Origin: Promerops cafer
Taxonomy: Eukaryota > Chordata > Aves > Passeriformes > Nectariniidae
Assembly: GCA_013398275.1 (NCBI GenBank)
Contig: VZSE01010780.1
Coordinates: 216,315 to 280,314, forward strand
DNA length: 64,000 nt
Direction of reading: 5' to 3'
Shown here: in pieces, positions 12,601-24,600 of the stretch
Layout: each line of letters begins with the position of its first letter
How positions within the stretch are numbered: position 1 is the stretch's first letter
The notes under the pieces: generated by a model
Told to the model about the DNA's origin: nothing
The model's database searches: none
Seen by the model: the letters and a program-made list of their open reading frames with translations, nothing else
Position numbers and translations under genes: made by a program

Positions 12601-15600
12601 CCCAGCATAACCTCAATGCACTTCTCAATTCTTCTCATTTTATAAATCCATTTCTAGTTGCTTTTAATTATTTTTCTTTTTACAATAAAACTAATAAACT
12701 TTTGTTTCTTTATTCAGTGTGCATTACATCTCTTGCATTCACTTACTAAAATAACTTAATCTCTCCCTTCCCTTCCCTTCCCTTCCCTTCCCTTCCCTTC
12801 CCTTCCCTTCCCTTCCCTGTTAATACGGTTTCTATCCTGTACCCAGGTGCTATATTCATATCAACATAATCAAATTTGATTGAAATTGAACAAGAGGATG
12901 TTAGGCAAGGACAGTGGAACTGGTATATAAATAGACACAAAACCAATACAGTCTTCAAGCATGTGCTCTTTACATTAGGTACTAAGCTACAGTTCTGCAT
13001 TTGCTCCAGTGTATTGGCCATGGGTAGGATACTGCCTATTGCTCATAATCCCAATGGTAAGTCGAAGCAACTTACAAACTGTGCACTGCTTTACTGTACA
13101 TACACAGGCCAAATCAAAGTGAGCAGATGAAGAACAGGAATGAGGGACTAAGGGAACAGAGAAACTACTAAAGACCAAAATAATATATTGTGAATGTTGA
13201 ATACAATATTTTCTTTCATTCCTTATCAGTCATTGTATCAGTAACGTTTCTTGTGCATTTGGAACATTTAAATTTCCCGTGTTGTGGCACAGAAACCTAT
13301 CATGTGCTAGGAACTGTACAAGCACAAACCAAAAAGCCGTTGCCATTCCTAGTAGAAACAAGCATTACTTCAGCATTTTTGAACTACACACATAGCTTGC
13401 TCAACAGAAAGCAGAAGGACTGCAAGTAGTTCTTTTGTAAATGCTGTGAAGAGATTAACCTCAATGAGAATAGCACACATTTTTACAGAAGACACTGGTG
13501 ATAAGGCAGTAGAAATTCATTTGTATCATTTTCTTGTTTGAGAAGATGATGAGTTTTGATTATCATAGTAGCAAAAGAGTAACTGAGTTAAAAAACTCTT
13601 ATTTTTGGAGTTGATTTCAACAGTGGTTTAACAGACTGATTCTGTAAGTGTTACACTACACTGAATCTTTAATTGCTATTGTAGTCAGTTTTCATTACAG
13701 TGTTTTCTTTTGATGTAACATTTCCAACCCATTACACTTGAGAGGCACACAACAGCCTTTTCTTGAATTGGGAAACAGAGCTTATTGATACATCTGTAAA
13801 AGGAAAGAAAAAGCTTAAATTTTACCCAAAAAAATCCGTGTGACTACTAAGGAATAATTTACAGATTTTTTTGCGAATAGCTAATATCAGTAGAGAGGGC
13901 AACTTTTCATGAATCTGACTCATACAGTCTGTTTATATATTTACAAAATCAAGAAATGTTTGATGTTTTCCTTAACATGGGTTTACAGAACCTCAAAACA
14001 GTCTATAAAAGGTGATTATATTTTGAAAACTGGACTGTCTTGGGAAGTGTTTTAAAAATGTCTAAATGATCTGCCTTCATCACCAAGTGTGACTGAACCT
14101 TCCCACATGCAGTTCAGAGAGAGCGCTGTGAAATGCTTATCTTCCAAAACAGGAATAAGGAAAATGAGTTTCAGTTTCTCAAAAATTCAACTTTAAACAT
14201 GCTTTTGTGTTCTGCTGGACTCAGCCCTTACATATCCTTATGTTCACAGAACACACATTAAAGTGTCTCAAAAAATTAACAATATATATTGTGAAGCTTC
14301 TAATAGTATAGCAGCTTGTTAAACACACTTAGGTGGCTACTGTGTGGTAGCCAAAATTTAGAGAGTAGAAAAAGTAGCTTGTTTTACTCAAAAATGAGAA
14401 GTGAGCTATCTGCAAAAGGCCATTTTATGTCAACAGCTTCTATTCTATTCAAGATTGTACAAACCAGCCAGTGCCCTGATACCTTACCCAAGTCAATGGA
14501 AAACAATACTCAGGATTTTGCAAAGTGCAATGCTATGGACTCAAGTTGAAGCAATGAGAGCAGCTAGAGTAAACATTACAATTTAAGCCTAAATGTGGGC
14601 AATAAGCACATACTAAAAGAAATTAGTTCTTTCTTGAACTCCAGCCAGTGGGTGTGATCTGTCTGAATGTAAAGAAACAGGCATTTTAAATGGCACTCTT
14701 TACAAAGAAAGGTTGAATCACACAGCATGAAAAGATTGAGCTCGTTTTTCTTCACAAATAAGTAGAGACATAAATACAGAGGCTGAAGAGCCCATAAAGG
14801 TAATTGAAATGAAACCTAATACTATAATTTAGTATAGAATCATACAATAGTTTGGGTTGGAATGTACCTTTGAAGATCACCTAGTCCAACCGCCTCTTCA
14901 AGGAGCAGGGACATCTTCAACTAGATCAGGTTGGTCGGAGTATCATCCAGCCTGACCTTTAATGTTTCCAGAGATGATTTATCTACCACCTTTATGAGCA
15001 GTATGTGCCTGGGATTCACCACGGTCATTGTAAAAATGTCTTCTTTACATCTAGTCTGAATTGACCATCTTTTAGTTTAAAATCATAACACCCTGCCTTA
15101 TTGCAAGAGGCACTACTAAAAAGTGTGTCCCCAACTTTGTTAGAAGCCCTCTTTAAGTACCGGAAGGCTGCAAAAAAGTGTCTCTGGAGCCTTCTCTTCT
15201 CCAGGCTGAAAAAGCCCAGCTTTCTCAACCTGTCCTCATAGAGAGGGGTTCCAGCTCTCCGATCATTTTCATGGCCCTCCCCTGAACTCGCACCAGCAGG
15301 TCCACATCTTTCCTGTGCTTAGTACTCCAGAGCTGGATGCAGTACTCCAGGTGGGGTCTCACTAGAGCAGAGGGGCAGAATCCCCTCCCTTGCCCTGCTG
15401 CCCACGCTGCTTTGCATGCAGCCCAAGATACAATTGGCTCTCCAGGCTCCAACTGCACGTTGCTGCCTCATGTCCAGCCTCTCACCCACCAGCACCCCTG
15501 GGTCCTTCTCAGCAGGGCTGTTCTGATCTGTCCATCCCCAGGCTGTGATGATACTGGGGGCTGCCCTGACCCAGATGCAGCACCTTGCATTTGGTCTTGT

Positions 15601-18600
15601 TGAACTACATGAGATTTTAATTTCAAGCCTATTTCTTGAGCTTGTCCAGGTCTTTCCGATGACATTCCATCCTTCAGGTGTATCAACTGCACCACTAAGC
15701 TTTGTGTCATCAACAAATTTTCTGAAGGTTCACTTGCCCCAACTGTTTATCTAATTGATGAAGATACTATTCTTTGCAGGGCACAAGACTTGTGTATTTG
15801 CCCACTGCTGGGCGCAACACTTTTCACTGTTCTCCATCTGGACACTGAGCCACTGACCACAACACTCTGAAAGTGACCATTCAGCCAGTTTCTTATGTAA
15901 CATTCCACTAATCAAATCCATTTCTCTTCAATTTAGAGAAAAGGATGTTGTGGGGCACTGTGTCAGACACTTTACAAAAGTCCAGTTAAATGTCATCTGT
16001 AGCCCTTCCCTTGTCCCCTGATGTAGTCACTCCAGGGAAGGTGACTGGGTTGGCAGACAGGACACACCCTTGGTGAAGCTGTGCTGACTATCCCAAATCA
16101 CCTCCCTGTTTACCATGTGCCTTAGCATAGCTTCTGGGAGGATCTTCCCAGGAACAGAGGTGAGATTAACAGGTCAATAATTCCCACAGTCCTCCTTGCT
16201 ACCCTTTTAAAAGATGGGTACAATGGTCCCCCTTTCCAGTCACCTGAGACTTCACCTGATTGCCATATTTAAACGCTACAGCCTCATATATTTTCTTTTA
16301 TTGTGATCACAGATGTACCTATTTCATTACTTTTGAACTAAATTTTGATTTTGACCTAAACCTGGTACTGTTATTTTTTTACCCTGAACTTTAAACTTCT
16401 ATGATGGCCTGCTATAAAACATAATCTAACTATGAGAATAGTTAGAGAAGAGCTGTGTTTCTGAAATATTGAACTAAAAGCCTATAAATTGCTGCAAAGA
16501 AAGTTCAAACAGAACTATGAAATTTCAGAAAAGAGCAATCTGAAGAGGCTCACTTCCTACAGTAAGAATAGGCTGTAATTGCTGGCTACTATTGTGTTTA
16601 ATCAGAGAACCACTAAGTGCCTATAATTGCTGCCATCTGCTCAGCAGAGGTCAAAAAGTCAAACTGAATGTTAGGAATCATTCAGATAGAAATATAGATG
16701 AATATGAAGGAATTTTTTTTTTGCCTCTGATTGTGTACATAGCACCTGCAAAAGGACATTCAAAAGTATAAAATTACTTGCACACAAAAAATAGCAGCCT
16801 CTAGCCTGTGTCTCCTCATATCCTCCTTTTTGCCTCACTAGAAGATGTGCATGCGGCTTTTCTTTTTCAGGCATAACCTCCCTTGATCACCATCATATTT
16901 CAAAGATGATAGGGTAGCCTCAGAATGATATCAGCCAGCTCTCTCATTGCCCTTAGGTGCAACATGTCTGCTCCCATAGGTCGCTGTATGCCCGGTACAC
17001 TTCAGTGCTTCTGGTCTATCCTCTACTCCATGTAATGCTCCATTTCCTCAGGCTGTGCTGCCAGGCCAAGGACTTAAGAGGCCTGGGAACAAACGAAAAA
17101 GAAAAAATAAAAGTTGCAGAAAAGTGGCCTGATTTTGGCTGGAATAGAGTTAATTTTCTTCACAGCACCAAGTATGGTACCATAGTATCCAAGTATGGAT
17201 TGGATTGGATTGGATTGGATTGGATTTGGATTTGTGCTGGGAAAAGAGTTGATAATTCAGGGATGTATTAGTTATTGTTGGGCAGTGCTTAGAGAGTCAC
17301 AGCCTTTTCTGCTTCTCATACTACCCCACCAGGCTGGAGGTGCACAAGGAGCTGGGAGGAGACACAACAAGCTGGCACTTTTCTTTGTTGAACCTCATAC
17401 AGTTGCCTTGGCCCATCATTCCAGCCTGTACAGGAGCCTCGATAGAGCCTTCCTCCCCTCCAGCAGATCAGCATTCCTGCCCGTCTTGGTGACATCTGAA
17501 AACTGACAGGGGATGGGATCATTCCTTCCTGTAGAGACTTTTTTTACTCAAATCCAGTCAGAAGACTGGGTGATCACAAATCGAGCAAGGATAAGCTCCA
17601 ACATTGTGGATTGGTGTTTTCTGTTTGCTATAAATTAGCAAGTAACCAACCTAAATTCTTGCCTGTCAGTCTGAGAGTGTCCATATGTACCTCAGTTTGT
17701 AGGAAGAGGATACATTAACAGTAAGAGCTTACTGCCAGTACCTACTTGTCCCAAACACTGATTTGTAGGATTTCATTTTGAAAGAATCTAGTATTTCTTT
17801 AATTCCTTAGGGCTGGGCCAGTTTTGAGGGATACTATATGTTATTCTGTTGGACTGCTAGCTGTAGGAAAGCAGCTATGTAGTCTTGCATATTCAGAAGT
17901 GATTCCCTACTTTCAGAGTTCCTTTGCTGTGTGAATCTTTCCCCCATTCCTACCACATTGGTAATACTAGCATTGGACACTAGGTGGTAATCATCTTCTG
18001 GTAAGCTCAGCACGAATTTCACTATGTGAAATGCCTTTTTATAGCTATGTTTGCTCCACTGAAAGACTACAATGCATTTATTTCAGAATAATTTAAAAAT
18101 ATGTTTTTGTTTGTGTTGGATTTAACTAGATATAAAAACCTAGAAACTAATGTGTCAATAGCTGTTTACCTAGTCATTACTTTGTTGTCATGTTTATTTC
18201 TCCTATATAAAATCTAGAAGGCCACTGCTTGTTATCATTTTCTCAGAAAAATGAAATTAGGGTGTAAAATTGACAAACTCTGTTTCATATTGACATATGG
18301 TAAATTTTGCCCCCTGGATTGGTGGAGAATAGTTCATTAAAATACATAAAGCTTTTGTTGACATGGTTCAAATTATAAATAATATAATTTAAATCTGAAA
18401 TTCTTTGGGTTGTGTGTATTTACTTATTGTGTTTTTTAGATGTGCATTCAAAAATTCTTTTAAAATGAAGAGGCAACTACATAAAATATATATTTACTTC
18501 CCTAATATATCTTACTGAAATAATATCACTGATGCTGCTGTGGATGTTAAAATAACATCTTTATGGACATAACCTCTGGACCAATTGACATTCTCATGGT

Positions 18601-21600
18601 TGGGGGCTTGTTTGGAGCCAGGTGTATTGAGATCAGGAGCAACACCAACCCACTGTTGGAAAAGGAGAAGTCTTTACTCCTTCTTGTAACAAGTATATGG
18701 AGTAGAGAAGGTAGACTGGGGAAGTAGATTCTCCCCTTAGGATTATAGGAATGTATATTCTCTTAATTTATACTTTAATTCAAGACAAAACCCTTAAGCA
18801 TTTCTACATATATTGTTATTATTAAACTCTATTTCTACAGTTTTATTTCTTGTATGCAAGTTCCAGAAGCTTGATAAATCTCAAGATGATAATATATTTG
18901 GCTATGTAAATCAAATATAGTTGTAGTAATCAGATACTTGGCATTATGAAACAGAACAGAATCAGGAAATCATCCTAATTTGTTTATTTCTTTTTTCTTT
19001 AACTATTGTTAAAGAGCAACTAGGGGAAAAGTTTGTAATTTGTTCTTGATTATTCTTCAAACTATTAATTGACTAGATATTCTGTAAGTGTATTCCCAAA
19101 CTGTATTGGAAAACCAAAGATCAACAAAAACAGGTTGTAACTGTAAGTTTAACAGCTAGCATAGGCTGATTTTCAAAAGCATTTCCTCCTCTCTTATTTA
19201 GAGGAGTGAGTCTGCTGGAGACTCATTCTGTTAAGAGCTTGGCTGTTGATAAGTACCTCCCTTAAATATTTCAGGTGTTTCTGAAATCTCCTGTAGATGG
19301 TAAGGTACATGCCACCCCTGCATCAGATGTTTGAGGAGGAAGAATGTAGGATTTATTACAAAGAAAATGGAGAAATCTGTGGAGGTAGTTGCAATTGCTC
19401 TAATTCACTTTTGGCTGACATACCTGAATTTCTTGCTCAGAATGAGGGATGGCATATGTTTGTGGAGCCTGAAATGATTAAAAGAATTCTCTTAATACTT
19501 CATTAATTCCAATGGGCAAATATGTTTTGCTGGTCATGCTCTGGAGTTTTGGAAGGTCCATCATCACCACTGACTGCTGAGTTCTTAGGAGGGATGATGC
19601 AGAAAGCTGCAATTTAGATTGATGGAGCACATCAAACAAAACAATCTACATAATGAAACAGGAATAGAAATGAGGCAAAGATGGCATCAAGGAGAAAAGG
19701 CAAGATAAGAACAAAAATACTAGAGCAGAGCTGAAGCTGTGTAGGACTTTTCAATGTTAAATTGTACTTACCAAAGGATATTAACTGCCAAATTTTTGTT
19801 TCTCTAGGAGGTTTTTGGAGACTCATCTAAGAAAAATTCCAAGTGATGCTTTTTCCAATCTCCCCAACATCTCTAGGATGTAAGTTCTGTTCAGTTTCTG
19901 ATACTATTCTTTTAAATTTTTGTTAAAAATTACTCTCCTTCTCCAAAATTCTGTCTCCATGTATAAAAACTTATGAAATGAAAATATTAGTGTACCTTTG
20001 GTACCTCAGCACTTACATTTTAGAACTGAAGGTAATAATTCTATTGTTTATAACCTGAACCACTTATAGGAAGGCATTCTGTGCATTTGTGAACAAGACC
20101 ACTACTCCTTTATTGAAGTCGATGTGATAAATAAGACTATAAAACATTTTTTTAGTTTGCAAATTACAGGAAATAATTTCACTTATAACAAATTAACATA
20201 TTTAATTGCTGGTCCTGGCTAAAAATTGGTTTCCAGCTGCCAGCATGATTTGTAGCACATCTCATTGGAGACCAGGGGCGTTTCTAGACTAGAGATGGAC
20301 TTTCACCAAAACATTAATATTGGTGTCATGTGAGAGAGACTTCCATTGTGGCCCCACCTTTGTGTGCAAACATATGCATGGATACAATCCACAAAAGCAG
20401 AACCAGCTGTGTCTGCATTTGTCCCATTGAAGGTGGCTGGGTTAAGGAAACTTGCCTGTTCCACCACCCAGGAGCCACTCTGAGAGCCGCCTTCACACCA
20501 TTTCCCTTAGCAAAGTCTCAGATGTACAGATCTTTTATTAGTTTAATCTTGATTCAATAACTAAATAACAAAATAGCTCGAGTTTGTTGCCTCCAAGGAG
20601 GGACCCCGAACAAAAGAATCCCTGGGGTTTTACACCCTCACAATTTAAGTGTCCCAGCGCCTGTGGTCATTGGCTCCTGCTGTGTCTCTGAGCGTGCCCC
20701 TCACCTGGCTGGGCCACAGGTCCCGAGCCCTTTGCTATGCAAAGGGTCAGCAGTTCATGGCCCCTTGCCTGGGGCTCCTCCCTGCAGCTCGCACTGCAGC
20801 TGCAAACCGAGCTACCTGCACTGAACGGGCTCCTCAACAGCTGCCCTTGCACTGCGCTGCTCCTTGATGTCAGCAGGCTTGACAAAACGTTGTCCCACAT
20901 TTGTTTGTTCTTTGTCGCTGGCCCATAATCTGTGATCCTGTGCATGTCTGTTTGATGCAGTGAATTTCTCTGCCACCTCACAATTCACTCCCCAGAATCA
21001 GAGCCGTGTAATTTAGAAGGGACCTCAGGAGGGCTCTAGTCCACAATCTGCTCATACGATCCAACCAGAATGCAGAGAGCTCTAACTCAAACTGGTGCTC
21101 AGCTTTATCTGTGGCCACTGTTAACTACATAAGCCACCTCATTAAGCATCAGGCCCACTTTTTTCTTGTTCAGCTCTTTATTACTAATGTAGCAATAGGA
21201 ATTATTCTTCTTGCCCTTGATGTTCCTTGCAAGTCTCAGTTCTATATGAGCTTTGACTGAATAGCTGAGGATTACCATTTAAGAATTCATGAAAAAGGAC
21301 TTTGGGGGAACATGGTCTGCCTATTATATTTTATAGTTTCATCCAGATATATTGAAATAAAGACTTCCTAAAATCCTTTTAAACAATTGTTCTTGGATGT
21401 CTGCAGCTTCATTTACCGTCTTAGTTGAATGAGATAGATGGTGTATTGTTTGGGTTTTTTTGGAGAGGGAGCAATATCCCTCACATGATGCTTAGTATTA
21501 TATATGAAAAGGATAAACTTAGTTTAGAACAGAGTTTGATTGAATATGAAAGAGTGTTAGCCCTTCTTTGGCTCCAAAATCTCCACTGGCAGTTTAAATT

Positions 21601-24600
21601 TGAATAGTATCAATGCCCATCTGGGTATTTCTTGTAGCATTACTACTACCACAAAATATGAACTCCCACCTTCTTGATATAAACTTCAGTTTAGGGAATC
21701 AGTACCTGTCTTTTAACTACAACTTTTATGTGTATGTCTTGGCCTCTAATGTACCAAATGTCTCATTTAGCTCTCCCAGCCCATAATTTCCGTGCAATGA
21801 AAACGGTGCAATGAAAATTACTAGGTCGTTCCTGGTTTTGCAAATTCATCTAGAAAATGTTCTGAACTTTCAACAGGGGAATATATACTGTGTTTACTGT
21901 TCAAAATACAGCAGTTCATTTTGCTATATGGTGTCTACTATATGATTTCCACAAATAAACATGGTTTTTTTATCTGCACTGAATAGAAAATTTAGTTGTC
22001 CTCCTTATGAACCTTGCTTAAACAAAAATTTTAGAGCTACAGCTTCTCTTAAATGAATGCATGTCTATATACTCTTGATAGCCAAAAGTAGAGATTTTTT
22101 CCCCCTGTGCTGCTTTTCCACATGAATGAAAAAAAAAAAATTACGTGCTTAATTGCAAAGCTAATTCCTCTCAGAAAGGCATCACTGAATAAAAAAAGTT
22201 TTATAGGATATTCAAATGCAAGAGGAATTTCTGGTTTCCACTGTTAATAATGCAAATACACGACATCCTGGGAAAAGGGCTTCACCTGGTGTTTTCTGCT
22301 GACTTAAGGACATATTGACCATTCAGTATTTTTAAGGTCAAGGATAAGGAACATTTTTTCTGGGTTTAGGATGATGCTTTAGGGTCACATTCATAAGTCC
22401 CTTACAAACACCTGGTCTGTAGCTCCTCGAAGTGTTTTCTCCACAGCTTCTCCACACAAAGGAGCATCCCTCAGTGCTCTCTGCCAGCAGCCCCATGTGA
22501 AGCACGATTCCCCTGTGCACACTTTCCTGTGCACCACAGTGCCTCTCCCACCCTGTGCACACTGCTGTCCCCCAGGCCACCACACAGCTCCCCACACCTC
22601 GCACGTATCTGCACCTCCCGTGCTCCCCAGTGCCAGCTGATACAGCACAGCCTCAGCTCAGTTTCCATCGCCTTTCCTGCTCCTGGTTGTCCTCTCCTGA
22701 AGTGCCCCACGTGTCACCAAGATGCTCCATCAGCAGCAGAGGACAACAGGGGCGGCTGGTGGGCAGCAATACAGGGGATGCTGAGGCTGGACAAAAGCAA
22801 AGAAAGGTGGAGAGAGGGAGAAGGAAGAAAATAAGGGCTGGGAGAGGGCCTTGTGGCTGCTGCCAGGTGTTGATCTGATTTAAATCCTGCACTCTCAAGC
22901 TCTTTCTGAGTGTCATCATAGCTGTTTGAGAAAAATAATGAGACGACAAATGAAGTGGCATGATGGGCACTAGCTGTGGCTTCCCAGTGTCTGAGACCTG
23001 TTTATTTTTCTGTTTGCTGGTGTTTAGTTACATCTCTATAGATGAAACACTTCAGAGTCTGGAAGCCCATTCCTTCAACAGTTTAAGCAAAGTCACTCAT
23101 ATGTAAGTACTGTAATTAAATAAATAAATAAATACAGTGATGAGATAAATTTGGAATGTGTGGAAATAACACACATGATGATGTTCATCATTCTTGTCTC
23201 CGATGTAGCTAAATAGTCCTCATTTCCTTTCTCCATAATGTGGAGTGAGTTGTGGAGTGAGTCAGTCTCTTTTTTGAGCTTATTTTATTGTGCTTGTTTT
23301 CCATACATCTTTTTTGTTCCCTTCTGTATCTTCCCATAGAAATGTAGACAAATGTAGTGAGAAACTAGTGGGACTGCATCATGAGCTTGATGTCAAGTTG
23401 AAATAAAATGGCAACTAAGAATTATTTCTGTCAATTTACTGCAGGTAAGTGTAAAACAGTAATATAAGCATCAGAAATAAAATCAGAAGGACCAAAGCAC
23501 AGAGCAAAATGGCACGAGCTGGAGACATGAAGAATAAGTAATCATTCTGAAAGTGCACTAGTGAAATGGAGAGTGTTTATATGGTTATTAAATGGAACAA
23601 GAATAATATGGAAAAAGGCTTCTGGGAAGTGTTTTTGCACCTTTTTGTTCTCATGTTCTGACCAATCCACACCAAGTGACACTCTCAGGGCAGTTACAGA
23701 ACTGGTAGGATGCATCCAGAGAATTCTTGTCATCCATCAGGACCCTGTCAAAATGAGAATGTAATGTATTGAATAGAGAGCTCCATAGGACCCATCCTGT
23801 ATCTGGTACTCTTCTGTGTTTCCATGACTGATCCAAAGGAGGGATTGGAAAGTGTGCCACTATTGTAAAGCTCAGCTGAATTACAGTTTGGCATATTTCA
23901 GAGATTTTTGTTTGCAGAGGTTCCATGGGAGAGCATTGTTGGTCACCATGGATCCAGAAAACAGTGTCAGAGAGACAAGTCTTTTGTGTCCAGAAAGAAA
24001 ACATGCCAGAGACAGACAGATTTTTGAAGATTGTTGCAAGAGGTGAAAGCTACCACCCATTTTCACACTAATGTTTGAAAAAGTAATAATAATGTTAAAG
24101 TAGATTAGACAAGACTCATGTCAGCCTCTAGGAAATGTATTCCTATGGCTGGTATAAATAAACACTAAAATTGTTTTCCTGGAGACATTGTCTCTACCAC
24201 TGCAGGCCTTTAAGGCTGTATGATCTGAAATTCCAGAGATCTATTTAATCTTTACTCAGAGAAAGAGATTCAATTAGATGATGATTTAACACTGCTGTAT
24301 TTTCTATGAATTTTTTTCCTTTTACTTTACACAGTGTGAATCAGAAAGACTAACAAACTTACAGGAGAAAAATATAATTATTGTTAATGAAGATAAAGAG
24401 AGAAACTAATGCTGGAAAGTGTGACTCCTCTAAGAGAACATGAACCTGACTGGAATATCTAGAAGCAGAGTGCAAGGATCCTGAGATCTATTTCTGGCCA
24501 ACAACATGCTCCAGTAGTATTCCTGAGTTTCACAGCAAGGCTTTGGTTATAACCTTAGTATATAGGAAATATAGGAAAATAGTATTATAACCTTAGGAAA

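Larger units (their letters stand above)
9681..19807. other. TSHR: TSHR intron 1 (10.1 kb)
   Basis: Bounded by GTGAGT and a TTTCTCTAG acceptor. It holds an A-rich tract at about 10139-10171, a CCCTT microsatellite at 12765-12818, a large minus-strand CR1 complex at 14836-17505, an LTR fragment at about 17126-17370 and a TGGAT microsatellite at 17196-17225, all listed separately. The rest (9.7-12.7 kb, 12.9-14.8 kb and 17.5-19.8 kb) is AT-rich intronic DNA without recognisable genes. Confidence 0.9.
19880..23027. other. TSHR: TSHR intron 2 (3.1 kb)
   Basis: Contains an ERVK-like LTR (20324-20982) and an old CR1 tail (20993-21170). A GC-richer unclassified stretch lies at about 22380-22870 just before exon 3, where chance open frames occur on both strands. 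Nothing else recognisable. Confidence 0.9.

Noticed and set aside
12746..13021. Minus-strand frame with GKGRE repeats
   Set aside because: It is a translation of the CCCTT microsatellite.
15337..15754. Plus-strand open frames within 15.3-15.8 kb
   Set aside because: They are the antisense of the minus-strand CR1 copy, not genes.
23780..23880. Weak resemblance to a CR1 reverse-transcriptase segment in intron 3
   Set aside because: Only a few words match (ACCCATCCTGTATCTGGTAC-like). Too diverged to support without an alignment.
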